A stretch of DNA of 64,000 nucleotides from Limnobacter olei (GTDB lineage Bacteria; Pseudomonadota; Gammaproteobacteria; Burkholderiales; Burkholderiaceae_B). The notes beneath the pieces are model-generated. The model was given only the letters and a program-made list of their open reading frames with translations. It did no database searches and was not told the DNA's origin. Position numbers and translations under genes: made by a program. Shown here piece by piece: positions 42,409 to 52,287 of the stretch (position 1 is the first letter of the stretch; every line of letters begins with the position of its first letter). The stretch is from positions 62,001-126,000 of the forward strand of contig NZ_JARFJD010000012.1 of the NCBI RefSeq assembly GCF_029087225.1. The letters run 5' to 3'.

Positions 42409-43313
42409 CCAAAACACTTCACCCCAATAACGCGCACAAAGACGGTTACGATTTCGATGCCTTGGTGTTGACTTCCCCTGCCCTGAAAAAATTTGTTAAG
42501 CCCAATAACCATGGCCGAAACTCCATCGATTTCGCCTCGCCTGCTGCCGTGAAAGCTTTGAATTGCGCACTGCTGAAACACCACTACGGCATCTCGGAGT
42601 GGAACGTGCCAGAGGGCTACCTGTGCCCTCCGATCCCCGGCAGGGTGGATTACATTCATTACGCGGCAGATTTGCTGTCAAGCTGCGGGATTAAGGCATC
42701 AGATTCAAGGCAGGTAAAAATGTTGGACATCGGCACAGGGGCCAACGGCATTTATTCATTGCTGGCAGCAAAAGTATACGGCTGGCACTGCACTGGCAGT
42801 GAAATTGACCCGGTTGGCTTGAAAAATCTTGCCTCGGTGCTGGATAAAAACGACGATCTGAAGCGCCTGATTGATCTGCGCCTGCAGCGGGACAAACGGA
42901 AAATATTGGAAGGTGTGATCAAGGCAGGTGAGAAATTTGACCTAAGCGTGTGCAACCCGCCGTTTCACGCCTCACAAAAAGAAGCCATAAAAAGCAATCA
43001 ACGAAAAGTGAATAGCCTGGCTTTTAATCGTGGAGAAAAACCAGGTTCAAAAGCACCTGCGGGCTTGAATTTTGGTGGGCAGAAGAATGAATTGTGGTGC
43101 GAGGGTGGGGAAATTGGTTTTCTGCAAACCATGATCAACGAGAGCGCGCAATTTGGTAAACAATGCAGATGGTTTACCACGCTGGTGTCAAAGGCCGAAA
43201 ATGTACCTCAAGCAAAATGGCATATGCGCAATGCGGGTGCACGGGATATTCTTGAAGTTGAAATGGAACAAGGCAACAAGACCACGCGCATTGTGGCGTG
43301 GTCATTTGCATAG
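42405..43313 (+). CDS. rlmF: 23S rRNA m6A1618 methyltransferase RlmF
   Basis: 302 residues from a TTG that overlaps the preceding stop by four bases. The SAM-binding motif is MLDIGTGANGIYSLL and the target-adenine motif is CNPPFHAS. The N-terminal LHPNNAHKDGYDFDALV and the AFNRGEKPGSKAP...GGQKNELWCEGGE region are typical of RlmF (YbiN). It methylates N6 of A1618 in 23S rRNA. Coupling with AsmA looks incidental. Confidence 0.93.
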   Translation: MTKTLHPNNAHKDGYDFDALVLTSPALKKFVKPNNHGRNSIDFASPAAVKALNCALLKHHYGISEWNVPEGYLCPPIPGRVDYIHYAADLLSSCGIKASDSRQVKMLDIGTGANGIYSLLAAKVYGWHCTGSEIDPVGLKNLASVLDKNDDLKRLIDLRLQRDKRKILEGVIKAGEKFDLSVCNPPFHASQKEAIKSNQRKVNSLAFNRGEKPGSKAPAGLNFGGQKNELWCEGGEIGFLQTMINESAQFGKQCRWFTTLVSKAENVPQAKWHMRNAGARDILEVEMEQGNKTTRIVAWSFA

Positions 43314-43329
43314 TTGAGCGCTGGACAAA

Positions 43330-43551
43330 CTAGCGGCGGCGACCCCCCACCAGCAGCAGGAAAGCACCGGCGACAATTGCACCCACACCTGCCCACATGG
43401 GAACGTTGACCTCTTTTTCCTGATCCACCGTGATCTCGAGTGAACCAATTTTTGCTGCGGTTGACTCTTCGGTGTAGCTAAAGCCCCCGTAGACCAGTCC
43501 CAAGGTGCCGGCAACAATCAACAGAATTCCGATCAGTTTGGTGGCTTGCAT
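43330..43551 (-). CDS. Small two-helix membrane protein
   Basis: 73 residues, with AGGA upstream of the ATG. Two hydrophobic helices (about 6-24 and 53-69) flank a short charged loop containing EITVDQEKEV. Resembles unnamed inner-membrane proteins widely found in proteobacteria; function unknown. It converges on rlmF and is followed on the same strand, after an intergenic gap, from the YqaE gene. Confidence 0.7.
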   Translation of the reverse strand: MQATKLIGILLIVAGTLGLVYGGFSYTEESTAAKIGSLEITVDQEKEVNVPMWAGVGAIVAGAFLLLVGGRRR

Positions 43552-43672
43552 CTTGTTTTCCTGAATGTTGTGAATGAGAGAGTATTAACGGACTGCAAAC
43601 AAGAACGGTATACAAAATAATTTGTAAAACGGAACACTCGATGGACAATCTTCCTGCGCGAGCAGCAAGCGG

Positions 43673-43831
43673 CTACTTTTTGGCAATGATATACACGGCG
43701 TGAACAATGCCGGGAATATAGCCAAGCAAAGTCAAAATGATGTTGATCCAGAAGTGCTTGCCTAGCCCTTCTTGAAGAAACACGCCCAGTGGAGGCAACA
43801 AGATGGCGATCAGTATGCGAATAAGGTCCAT
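43673..43831 (-). CDS. YqaE/Pmp3 family membrane protein
   Basis: 52 residues, with two transmembrane helices. The sequence MDLIRILIAILLPPLGVFL, then GLGKHFWINIILTLLGYIPG and HAVYIIAKK, is the full Pmp3/YqaE family pattern. Family members are stress-induced small hydrophobic proteins affecting membrane potential in fungi and plants; bacterial role unclear. The gene is upstream of the two-helix protein gene. Confidence 0.92.
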   Translation of the reverse strand: MDLIRILIAILLPPLGVFLQEGLGKHFWINIILTLLGYIPGIVHAVYIIAKK

Positions 43832-43949
43832 TGATTCTCCGGAAAAATAGTTATAAACAAAAATTGTAAGTGTTTTTTATACAAGATAAAGACAAATGTT
43901 TGTGGCCTTGGGTCGTGCACCACAGCTTGCGTTCTGTTCCAGGCAAAGA

Positions 43950-44357
43950 TTAATCCTGAACCTTTCCACGCAACGCCTTGACCTGCCCCCGAATACTTTT
44001 GCCTTCTAGCCTGCGACGTTTTGAACCCAGGGTTGGGCGGGTTTCACGGCGAATCTTGACAGGTTTGGCCACCTCGGCTATCAACTCGTTCAAGCGCGCT
44101 AGCGCATCAATTCGATTTTGCTCTTGGCTGCGCGTGGTTTGAGCCTTGATGACAATAACGCCGTCTTTGGTCAAACGTTGGTCTTGCAGAGCCAGTAATT
44201 TTTCCTTGATGAATTCAGGCAAAGAAGATGAACGAATATCAAAACGCAAGTGAATCGCACTGGACACTTTGTTGACATTTTGACCACCCGCGCCTTGGGC
44301 GCGAATGGCAGTGAATTCGACATCCGATTCGGTCAGGGTGGGTGGCGTGTATGACAT
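43950..44357 (-). CDS. arfB: Alternative ribosome-rescue factor ArfB (YaeJ)
   Basis: 135 residues. It has the release-factor GGQ motif in [22 protein letters not shown] near residue 24 (split) and a basic C-terminal tail ([13 protein letters not shown]) that enters the mRNA channel of stalled ribosomes. ArfB hydrolyses peptidyl-tRNA on non-stop complexes. It starts five bases after the prpR stop on the same strand. Confidence 0.94.
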   Translation of the reverse strand: MSYTPPTLTESDVEFTAIRAQGAGGQNVNKVSSAIHLRFDIRSSSLPEFIKEKLLALQDQRLTKDGVIVIKAQTTRSQEQNRIDALARLNELIAEVAKPVKIRRETRPTLGSKRRRLEGKSIRGQVKALRGKVQD

Positions 44358-44361
44358 GTTG

Positions 44362-45957
44362 CTAGCTGCCTTTATTTAAACGCCAAACCGTAGACCTGCT
44401 AATACCCAAACCTTCAGCCACCTTATTGACCTCGCCACCGACCAGGCTTAATGCCTGACGGACAATGCTTGAACGCTCAGACATAGGTGCCCTGCTATAG
44501 GCCAAGGCCAAGGCGTTCATATCATTCATCGTATCGGGTGTATTGTTTTGCTGCAAATGTGGCGTGGTCGAATTTTCCAGGCCCACGAGCAAGTCTGGAA
44601 ACCAGGTGCGCCAGGACGACAGATCACTTTCTTGCAACATCAACACCGCCGCCCTGCGACACACATTCTTCAGTTGACGAATATTGCCGGGCCAAGGCAA
44701 AGATTGAAGAACCGGCAAAGCCAGTTGAAGAAACCCATCAAATTTGGATTTGCTGACACGCACTGGCGTAGTCCTCAAAAAGTACCCGGCCAATTCGCCA
44801 ATGTCTTCGGCACGCTCTCGCAATGGCGGGATATGAATCAGCATTTCATTCAAGCGAAAATAAAGATCTTCCCGAAAACGCCCTTCTTCAACGGCTTGCT
44901 GCAAATTCACGTTGCTGGCGGCCAGCAGCCGGAAATCAACCTTGCGGGAGGAGGCTGACCCAATTCGGCGCACTGTGTTGTCCTCCAGAATACGCAACAA
45001 ACGCGTTTGAAAAGCCAAGGGCATGTCACCAATTTCATCGAGAAACACTGTGCCACCCTGCGCGCTTTCAAACATGCCCGCGCGCCCACCTTTCACGGCC
45101 CCTGAAAATGCACCCTCTTCATAACCAAACAGCTCGCTTTCCAAAAGGCTTTCGGTGAGCGATGCACAATTGATTGCGACGAAAGGTTTGCCCGCACGTG
45201 GGCTGGCGCTGTGGATGGATTGGGCCACCAACTCCTTGCCCACGCCGGTTTCACCCTGAATTAGCACGGAAAAATCGATACTGCCACACAGGCGGATCGT
45301 ATTGCGCAGCTTTTCAACTGCCCGGCTATTGCCGATAAGGTCTTGTTCGGTGTGGTACGTGTAAGCCTGGCTGTTTCGGCGCACTCCGCCAGTGGCCTTG
45401 GCACTGGCTAGCCGTATGGCTTCCTCAAAAGCTTTTACAACACCTTGCCGGGAATAAATCAGAATGGCTTCCAGTCCCATTTCCTGAGCAATTTCAGTGA
45501 CCAAGCCCGACCCCACCACCACCTTCACGCCCAACTGGGCCAATTCCCGCACAGCGCGACGCGCGTCCTCCGGTGTGCGATAGGTTCGGGTACTCAAGGG
45601 CACATCAAACGCTCGGGCAAACTGCTCGAGCTCATCAAACGAATGTTCGTAACTGACCAAGCCCACTGCGGCAGACGCTTTTCTGGCAGATGCCAAGGCT
45701 TGCATTACATCAAAACCGTCCGTACGAATAATGACCAGCGGCGCCTCAAGCTGGTTCTGCAAGAATGCGCCGTTTGAACCTGCGGCGATGAATACATCGG
45801 CCGTGTCGGTGTAGTAACGGTTGCGTGCGTAGGCCAAGGCATCTTCATAGGCCTTGGGCACCAATTCAATATTGGCTGAACCACTGTAATCGCGGGCGAT
45901 CTCCCTCAATGTACCAGCCAATGCACTGATGCTGAACACCACAATTCTGGGTTTCAT
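44362..45957 (-). CDS. prpR: Propionate catabolism sigma-54 activator PrpR
   Basis: 531 residues. The PrpR N-terminal sensor domain (about 1-190), which binds 2-methylcitrate in known members, precedes an AAA+ domain with Walker A GETGVGKE (235-242), Walker [12 protein letters not shown] (301-311) and a Fis-type HTH at the end ([11 protein letters not shown]). The sigma-54 contact loop reads GAFSGA (282-287) rather than the usual GAFTGA. It is divergent from prpB, whose promoter has a clear -24/-12 element. Confidence 0.95.
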   Translation of the reverse strand: MKPRIVVFSISALAGTLREIARDYSGSANIELVPKAYEDALAYARNRYYTDTADVFIAAGSNGAFLQNQLEAPLVIIRTDGFDVMQALASARKASAAVGLVSYEHSFDELEQFARAFDVPLSTRTYRTPEDARRAVRELAQLGVKVVVGSGLVTEIAQEMGLEAILIYSRQGVVKAFEEAIRLASAKATGGVRRNSQAYTYHTEQDLIGNSRAVEKLRNTIRLCGSIDFSVLIQGETGVGKELVAQSIHSASPRAGKPFVAINCASLTESLLESELFGYEEGAFSGAVKGGRAGMFESAQGGTVFLDEIGDMPLAFQTRLLRILEDNTVRRIGSASSRKVDFRLLAASNVNLQQAVEEGRFREDLYFRLNEMLIHIPPLRERAEDIGELAGYFLRTTPVRVSKSKFDGFLQLALPVLQSLPWPGNIRQLKNVCRRAAVLMLQESDLSSWRTWFPDLLVGLENSTTPHLQQNNTPDTMNDMNALALAYSRAPMSERSSIVRQALSLVGGEVNKVAEGLGISRSTVWRLNKGS

Positions 45958-45972
45958 TCAAAACACCTTGAG

Positions 45973-46020
45973 TTTCATTTGAAACATAAAACCGTTTCAT
46001 TTTACACAAATATGTTTCAA
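45973..46020. promoter_or_regulatory. Candidate PrpR upstream activating sites
   Basis: GTTTCA-TT-TGAAAC forms a perfect inverted repeat at 45973-45986. Further GTTTCA copies start at 45995 and 46015, and one overlaps the prpR start near 45951. They lie 90-135 bases upstream of the sigma-54 promoter, the expected distance for enhancer-type binding by PrpR. Confidence 0.6.
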
Positions 46021-46106
46021 AACACCATCAAATTATTCTTGCAATTACTTGATATTAGCGCGACAACTTATTGATCTTATTTGAATATTCCATTATTTTT
46101 TTTGAC

Positions 46107-46122
46107 TGGCACGAACCCTGCA
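46107..46122 (+). promoter_or_regulatory. Sigma-54 promoter of prpBC-acnD-prpF
   Basis: TGGCACGAACCCTGCA has the -24 GG (46108-46109) and -12 GC (46120-46121) separated by exactly ten bases and closely matches the TGGCAC-N5-TTGC consensus. Transcription would start near 46133, about 20 bases before the prpB ATG. Confidence 0.9.
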
Positions 46123-46152
46123 CTACATGGAGCATACAACAAGGAGAACACC

Positions 46153-47034
46153 ATGACCCAACATTCCGCAGGCGCCCGTTTTCGCCAAGCAGTGAAAGAA
46201 GAACAACCTTTGCAAGTGATTGGCGCAATCAATGCCAATCACGCATTGCTGGCCAAGCGTGCCGGCTTCAAAGCCATTTACCTGAGCGGCGGCGGCGTGG
46301 CGGCCGGTTCGCTGGGTTTGCCCGACCTGGGCATTTCTGGACTGGATGACGTACTGACTGACGTGCGTCGAATTACCGATGTATGTGACACCCCCTTGCT
46401 GGTGGATGTCGACACTGGCTTTGGCTCATCAGCCTTCAATATCGCCCGCACCACCAAGGCGATGATGAAAGCCGGTGCTGCCGCAATGCACATTGAAGAC
46501 CAGGTGGGCGCCAAACGCTGCGGCCACCGCCCCGGCAAGGCAATTGTGACTCAGGCTGAAATGGTAGACCGCATCAAGGCCGCCGTGGACGCGCGTGGTT
46601 CAGACGATTTCGTAATCATGGCCCGCACGGATGCGCTGGCCGTTGAGGGATTGCAGTCTGCAATCGACCGCGCCTGCGCCTGCGTGGAAGCCGGGGCCGA
46701 CATGATTTTCCCCGAAGCAATGACTGAACTGAGCATGTACCAGCAATTTGTAGACGCGGTGAAAGTACCTGTGTTGGCCAACATCACTGAATTTGGCTCA
46801 ACGCCCTTGTTCACCACCGAAGAACTGAAAGGTGTTGGCGTGGGCCTGGTGCTATATCCCCTGAGCGCTTTCCGTGCCATGAACAAGGCCGCGCAAAACG
46901 TATATGAAGCTGTTCGCCGCGACGGTACCCAGAAGAACGTGCTGGACACCATGCAAACCCGCATGGAGCTGTATGACAGCATTGGCTACCACGACTTCGA
47001 GCAGAAACTGGATGCCCTTTTTCAGCAGAAATAA
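46153..47034 (+). CDS. prpB: 2-Methylisocitrate lyase PrpB
   Basis: 293 residues from the ATG at 46153 after AAGGAGA. It cleaves 2-methylisocitrate to pyruvate and succinate, the last step of the methylcitrate cycle. ICL/PEP-mutase fold motifs: [23 protein letters not shown], and the KRCGHRPGK catalytic loop with its Cys. First gene of the operon. The frame extends upstream through the promoter but that part is not coding. Confidence 0.96.
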   Translation: MTQHSAGARFRQAVKEEQPLQVIGAINANHALLAKRAGFKAIYLSGGGVAAGSLGLPDLGISGLDDVLTDVRRITDVCDTPLLVDVDTGFGSSAFNIARTTKAMMKAGAAAMHIEDQVGAKRCGHRPGKAIVTQAEMVDRIKAAVDARGSDDFVIMARTDALAVEGLQSAIDRACACVEAGADMIFPEAMTELSMYQQFVDAVKVPVLANITEFGSTPLFTTEELKGVGVGLVLYPLSAFRAMNKAAQNVYEAVRRDGTQKNVLDTMQTRMELYDSIGYHDFEQKLDALFQQK

Positions 47035-47093
47035 CTTCAAGAAAACACAATAAACATTTGTTATAAAAACATTATTTTTGACAGGAGACAGCA

Positions 47094-48254
47094 ATGTCTG
47101 AGCAACAAACAACAACCCCAGGCTTCAAGCCAAAGAAATCTGTAGCCCTTTCAGGCACCGCCGCTGGCAACACAGCATTGTGTACAGTGGGCCGTACCGG
47201 CAACGACCTGGCTTACCGTGGTTACGACATTCTGGACTTGGCCACCACGACCGAGTTCGAAGAAATTGCTTATTTGCTTGTACACGGCAAGCTGCCCACC
47301 GTGGCTGAACTGGCCGGCTACAAACTGAAACTGAAAGCCTTGCGCGGCATTCCTGCAGGCGTGAAGCAAGCGCTGGAAGCCCTGCCCCCATCCGCCCACC
47401 CCATGGACGTGATGCGCACTGGTGTTTCCGTGTTGGGCTGCCTTCAGCCTGAAAAGGACGACCACAACCACCCCGGCGCCCGCGACATCGCGGACAAACT
47501 GATGGCCAGCCTGGGCAGCATGCTGCTGTACTGGTATCACTACAGCCACAACGGCAAGCGCATTGAAGTGGAAACTGATGATGATTCTATCGGTGGCCAC
47601 TTCCTGCATTTGCTGCATGGCGAAAAGCCACGTGACAGTTGGGTCAGTGCCATGCACACCTCGTTGATTCTGTATGCAGAACACGAATTCAATGCATCCA
47701 CATTCACCAGCCGCGTTGTGGCTGGAACCGGTTCCGACATGTATTCCGCCATTTGCGGTGGCATTGGTGCCTTGCGTGGTCCCAAGCATGGTGGCGCTAA
47801 TGAAGTGGCGTTCGAGATTCAAAAGCGTTACGACAACCCGGATGAAGCAGAGGCCGATATTCGCGCCCGCGTTGAACGCAAGGAAGTGGTGATCGGTTTC
47901 GGCCACCCCGTGTACACCGTCAGCGACCCCCGCAACGTGGTGATCAAGAAAGTAGCGGAAGACTTGTCCAAAGAACAGAACAACATGAAGATGTACAACA
48001 TCGCGGAAAGACTTGAAAGCGTGATGTGGGAAATCAAGAAAATGTTCCCGAACCTGGACTGGTTCAGCGCCGTGAGCTACCACATGATGGGCGTGCCCAC
48101 TGCCATGTTCACCCCCCTGTTCGTGATTGCCCGTACTTCCGGCTGGAGCGCCCACGTGATTGAGCAACGCATCGACGGCAAGATTATTCGCCCTAGCGCC
48201 AACTACACAGGCCCTGAAGACCAGAAATTTGTAGCCATCAAGGATCGCAAATAA
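47094..48254 (+). CDS. prpC: 2-Methylcitrate synthase PrpC
   Basis: 386 residues, SD AGGAG upstream. Citrate-synthase fold lacking the N-terminal beta domain of type II enzymes, as expected for PrpC. It condenses propionyl-CoA with oxaloacetate. Motifs are [34 protein letters not shown] and the catalytic His/Asp region. It lies 59 bases after prpB and just before acnD. Confidence 0.96.
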   Translation: MSEQQTTTPGFKPKKSVALSGTAAGNTALCTVGRTGNDLAYRGYDILDLATTTEFEEIAYLLVHGKLPTVAELAGYKLKLKALRGIPAGVKQALEALPPSAHPMDVMRTGVSVLGCLQPEKDDHNHPGARDIADKLMASLGSMLLYWYHYSHNGKRIEVETDDDSIGGHFLHLLHGEKPRDSWVSAMHTSLILYAEHEFNASTFTSRVVAGTGSDMYSAICGGIGALRGPKHGGANEVAFEIQKRYDNPDEAEADIRARVERKEVVIGFGHPVYTVSDPRNVVIKKVAEDLSKEQNNMKMYNIAERLESVMWEIKKMFPNLDWFSAVSYHMMGVPTAMFTPLFVIARTSGWSAHVIEQRIDGKIIRPSANYTGPEDQKFVAIKDRK

Positions 48255-48257
48255 TTT

Positions 48258-50876
48258 ATGAACGCACAATTTAGAAAGAACCTGCCCGGCACCAAGCTTG
48301 ATTTCTTCGACACCCAAGCGGCTGTGGATGCAATCGAGCCAGGCGCGTGGGACAAACTGCCCTACACCAGCAAGGTGCTGGCCGAGCAGCTGGTGCGCCG
48401 CTGCGAACCCTCTTCGCTAACTGACAGCTTGAAACAACTGATATATCGCAAGCGCGACCTGGATTTTCCCTGGTACCCAGCGCGCGTGGTGTGCCACGAC
48501 ATTCTGGGCCAGACCGCTTTGGTGGATTTGGCAGGCCTTCGCAATGCGATTGCAGACCAGGGTGGTGACCCATCGCTGGTGAACCCGGTTGTGCCCACAC
48601 AATTGATTGTGGACCATTCACTGGCTGTGGAATGTGGCGGCTTTGATCCCGACGCATTCCAGAAAAACCGCGACATTGAAGAACGCCGCAACGAAGACCG
48701 TTTCCACTTCATCAACTGGACCAAGACTGCATTCAAGAATGTGGACGTCATTCCAGCGGGCAACGGCATCATGCACCAGATCAACCTGGAAAAAATGTCG
48801 CCAGTGGTGCAGGTTCGCGACGGCGTAGCTTTCCCCGACACCTGCGTGGGCACAGACAGCCACACGCCGCACGTGGATGCGCTGGGCGTAATCTCGATTG
48901 GTGTGGGTGGTCTGGAAGCTGAAACCGTGATGCTGGGTCGTGCATCGATGATGCGCCTGCCCGACATTGTGGGTGTTGAATTGACTGGCAAGCGCCAGCC
49001 CGGCATTACCGCAACCGACATCGTGCTAGAACTGACTGCGTTTTTGCGCAAAGAGCGCGTGGTGGGTGCGTACATCGAATTCTTCGGTGAAGGCGCCAAC
49101 AGCCTGACGATTGGCGACCGGGCGACCATTTCCAACATGACCCCGGAATACGGCGCCACCGCCGCAATGTTCTACATCGACGAACAAACCATCGACTACC
49201 TGAAGCTGACCGGCCGTGAAGACGAGCAGGTAAAGCTGGTTGAACACTACGCCAAGCACACTGGCTTGTGGGCCAGCAAAATGACTGGTGCCGAATACGA
49301 GCGCGTGTTGACCTTCGATTTGAGTAAAGTTGTGCGCAGCATGGCTGGCCCGTCGAACCCGCATGCCCGCGTGGCCACCACGGATTTGGCAGCCAAAGGC
49401 ATTGCAGGCAACCTGGACGCGGCACGCGCACAGGAAGCTGAAGGCCTGATGCCAGATGGCGCTGTAATTATTGCTGCCATTACCAGCTGCACCAACACCA
49501 GCAATCCGCGCAACGTCGTTGCTGCAGCTTTGTTGGCCCGCAAAGCCAATGAGTTGGGCTTGGTGCGCAAACCTTGGGTAAAGTCATCTTTCGCCCCAGG
49601 CTCCAAAGTGGCCGAGTTGTATTTGAAAGATTCAGGCCTGTTGCCTGAACTGGAAAAGCTGGGCTTTGGCATCGTAGCGTTTGCCTGCACCACCTGCAAC
49701 GGCATGAGTGGCGCGCTTGACCCGAAAATTCAACAGGAAATCATCGACCGCGATTTGTACGCCACGGCCGTGCTTTCCGGCAACCGCAACTTCGATGGAC
49801 GAATTCACCCGTATGCCAAGCAGGCATTCCTGGCCAGCCCACCGCTGGTGGTGGCCTACGCGATTGCTGGCACCATTCGCTTTGACATTGAACGCGATGT
49901 GCTAGGTGTGGTTAACGGGAAAGAAATTCGCCTGAAAGACCTGTGGCCAAGCGACGAAGAAATTGATGCGATTGTGAATGAATTCGTAAAACCTTCCCAG
50001 TTCCGCGAAATCTACATTCCGATGTTCGACTTGGGTGCCATTGAAGAAGCAAAAAGCCCGCTGTACGACTGGCGCCCACAAAGCACCTACATTCGCCGCC
50101 CACCCTACTGGGACACCGAGGGTCAAGGTGCATTGGCAGCAAGACCACGCACCTTGAAAAACATGCGCCCGCTGGCGGTGCTCGGTGACAATATTACGAC
50201 CGACCACCTGAGCCCATCCAACGCGATCATGATGAACAGCGCTGCTGGTGAGTACCTGCACAAAATGGGTTTGCCGGAAGAAGACTTCAACAGCTATGCC
50301 ACGCACCGTGGTGACCATTTGACCGCGCAACGTGCCACCTTCGCCAACCCTACCCTGCAAAACGAAATGGTTCGCGATGCAGACGGCAAAGTGAAAAAAG
50401 GCTCACTGGCCCGCATCGAACCTGAAGGCAAGGTAACGCGCATGTGGGAAGCGATTGAAACCTACATGGACCGTGGCCAACCTTTGATCATTATTGCAGG
50501 TGCAGATTACGGTCAAGGGTCATCACGTGACTGGGCTGCCAAAGGAGTTCGCCTGGCTGGCGTGGAAGCAATTATTGCCGAAGGCTTTGAGCGCATTCAC
50601 CGCACCAACCTGATTGGTATGGGCACCCTGCCCCTGGAATTCAAGGCAGGCGACACACGCCACACCTACAACATTGATGGCACGGAAGTGTTTGAAGTGG
50701 TGGGTGAACGCAGCCCACGCGCAACCCTGACTGTGGTGATGACCCGCAAGAATGGTGAACGCGTTGAATTCCCTGTGACTTGCCGTTTGGACACTGCTGA
50801 AGAGGTTTCGATTTACGAGGCTGGCGGAGTTTTACAGCGTTTCGCGCAAGACTTCCTTGAAGGAACAGCTGCATGA
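48258..50876 (+). CDS. acnD: Fe/S-dependent 2-methylcitrate dehydratase AcnD
   Basis: 872 residues of the aconitase A fold. The 4Fe-4S ligands lie in AITSCTNTSNPRN and ACTTCNGMSG; the swivelling C-terminal domain starts after about 670 (DYGQGSSRDWAAKG). AcnD dehydrates 2-methylcitrate and needs PrpF. Distinction from AcnA rests on the CTTCNGMSG form and the prpF gene that overlaps its stop by four bases. It begins three bases after prpC. Confidence 0.95.
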   Translation: MNAQFRKNLPGTKLDFFDTQAAVDAIEPGAWDKLPYTSKVLAEQLVRRCEPSSLTDSLKQLIYRKRDLDFPWYPARVVCHDILGQTALVDLAGLRNAIADQGGDPSLVNPVVPTQLIVDHSLAVECGGFDPDAFQKNRDIEERRNEDRFHFINWTKTAFKNVDVIPAGNGIMHQINLEKMSPVVQVRDGVAFPDTCVGTDSHTPHVDALGVISIGVGGLEAETVMLGRASMMRLPDIVGVELTGKRQPGITATDIVLELTAFLRKERVVGAYIEFFGEGANSLTIGDRATISNMTPEYGATAAMFYIDEQTIDYLKLTGREDEQVKLVEHYAKHTGLWASKMTGAEYERVLTFDLSKVVRSMAGPSNPHARVATTDLAAKGIAGNLDAARAQEAEGLMPDGAVIIAAITSCTNTSNPRNVVAAALLARKANELGLVRKPWVKSSFAPGSKVAELYLKDSGLLPELEKLGFGIVAFACTTCNGMSGALDPKIQQEIIDRDLYATAVLSGNRNFDGRIHPYAKQAFLASPPLVVAYAIAGTIRFDIERDVLGVVNGKEIRLKDLWPSDEEIDAIVNEFVKPSQFREIYIPMFDLGAIEEAKSPLYDWRPQSTYIRRPPYWDTEGQGALAARPRTLKNMRPLAVLGDNITTDHLSPSNAIMMNSAAGEYLHKMGLPEEDFNSYATHRGDHLTAQRATFANPTLQNEMVRDADGKVKKGSLARIEPEGKVTRMWEAIETYMDRGQPLIIIAGADYGQGSSRDWAAKGVRLAGVEAIIAEGFERIHRTNLIGMGTLPLEFKAGDTRHTYNIDGTEVFEVVGERSPRATLTVVMTRKNGERVEFPVTCRLDTAEEVSIYEAGGVLQRFAQDFLEGTAA

Positions 50877-52072
50877 GCAACAAAAACTCACAGCAACTGA
50901 AAGTACCCGCCACGTACATGCGTGGCGGCACCAGCAAAGGTGTGTTTTTCAGATTGCAGGATTTGCCGGCAGCCTGCCAGAAACCGGGCGAGGCACGCGA
51001 CAAGCTGCTGATGCGTGTCATCGGCAGCCCCGACCCCTATGGCAAGCAAATTGACGGCATGGGTGGTGCTACATCAAGCACCAGCAAAACCGTGATTCTG
51101 AGCAGAAGCAGCAAACCCGATCACGATGTGGATTACCTGTTTGGACAGGTTTCAATCGACAAAGCCTTTGTGGACTGGAGCGGCAATTGCGGCAATTTGT
51201 CCTCCGCGGTAGGTTCTTTCGCCGTGGCCAGCGGTCTGGTAGAGCCCGCACGCGTTCCACAAAACGGCACTTGTGTAGTGCGCATTTGGCAAGCCAACAT
51301 TGGTAAAACCATCATTGCGCATGTGCCAATCACCGACGGACTTGTTCAGGAAACTGGCGACTTTGAACTGGATGGGGTTACTTTCCCCGCGGCTGAAGTT
51401 CAACTGGAGTTCCTGGACCCGGCCGATGAAGGCGAAGATGGTGCTGGCGGCAGCATGTTCCCCACTGGCAACCTGGTGGACGACCTGGAAGTACCGGGCG
51501 TCGGCACACTGAAAGCCACTTTGATCAATGCGGGCATTCCAACCATTTTTGTAAATGCCGACAGCATTGGCTACACCGGCTGCGAGCTGCAGGACGACAT
51601 CAACAGCGACCCCAAGGCACTGGCCATGTTCGAAACCATCCGTGCCCACGGTGCGGTGAAAATGGGCTTGATCAAACACGTGGATGAGGCGGCCAAACGC
51701 CAACACACACCCAAAGTGGCCTTTGTTGCACCACCGAAAACCTACACCAGTTCAAGTGGCAAAGTAGTTCAAGCCGAGGGCATCGACCTGCTGGTGCGCG
51801 CCATGAGCATGGGCAAATTGCACCATGCGATGATGGGTACTGCTGCCGTGGCCATTGGCACAGCGGCCGCAGTGCCGGGCACCTTGGTGAATTTGGCGGC
51901 GGGTGGCAGTGAAAGAGAAGCCGTTCGCTTTGGCCACCCAAGCGGTACCTTGCGTGTGGGTGCACAGGCAGTACTTGAAAACGGCCAGTGGGCGGTGAAA
52001 AAGGCAATTATGAGCCGCAGCGCGCGCGTATTGATGGAAGGTTGGGTTCGCATACCCAACGATACGTTTTAA
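50873..52072 (+). CDS. prpF: 2-Methylaconitate isomerase PrpF
   Basis: 399 residues. It overlaps the acnD stop (ATGA). N-terminal YMRGGTSKGVFFRLQDLP, GGATSSTSKTVIL and CGNLSSAVG are hallmark motifs of the two-domain DapF-like PrpF fold. It isomerises the trans-type methylaconitate made by AcnD to the cis form used by the next hydratase. Last gene of the operon. Confidence 0.95.
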   Translation: MSNKNSQQLKVPATYMRGGTSKGVFFRLQDLPAACQKPGEARDKLLMRVIGSPDPYGKQIDGMGGATSSTSKTVILSRSSKPDHDVDYLFGQVSIDKAFVDWSGNCGNLSSAVGSFAVASGLVEPARVPQNGTCVVRIWQANIGKTIIAHVPITDGLVQETGDFELDGVTFPAAEVQLEFLDPADEGEDGAGGSMFPTGNLVDDLEVPGVGTLKATLINAGIPTIFVNADSIGYTGCELQDDINSDPKALAMFETIRAHGAVKMGLIKHVDEAAKRQHTPKVAFVAPPKTYTSSSGKVVQAEGIDLLVRAMSMGKLHHAMMGTAAVAIGTAAAVPGTLVNLAAGGSEREAVRFGHPSGTLRVGAQAVLENGQWAVKKAIMSRSARVLMEGWVRIPNDTF

Positions 52073-52107
52073 GTAATGGAACCAAGCTGATAAAGCTTGC
52101 CACTACA

Positions 52108-52157
52108 TGCACTTCAGTTTTTTTTGGTGCAATGCCAAAATCTGAAGTGCAATTTTA
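52108..52157 (+). terminator. Possible terminator after prpF
   Basis: The ten-base arms TGCACTTCAG (52108-52117) and CTGAAGTGCA (52142-52151) are perfect, with a 24-base loop rich in T, and are followed by ATTTTAC. The loop is long and the T-run short, so it may instead be a protein-binding site or a processing hairpin. The rest of 52073-52287 has no gene that I can see. Confidence 0.5.
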
Positions 52158-52287
52158 CAATCCCTGAAACTGTAGCTATGGGCAAAAGAGTGAGCAAGTA
52201 CTCACGTCCCCCCACCCCTCTTTCTGATTACGTAACTCCGCCCAAATTATCCTCGTGGCTCCAAAAAAATAGAACGGAGTCCCCACC

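Noticed and set aside
46081-46152. Upstream extension of prpB
   Set aside because: It covers the sigma-54 promoter and expected transcription start; AAGGAG marks the ATG at 46153.
47151-48317. 388-codon ORF antisense to prpC
   Set aside because: Fully overlaps a strongly supported gene; the long frame comes from GC-biased codons.
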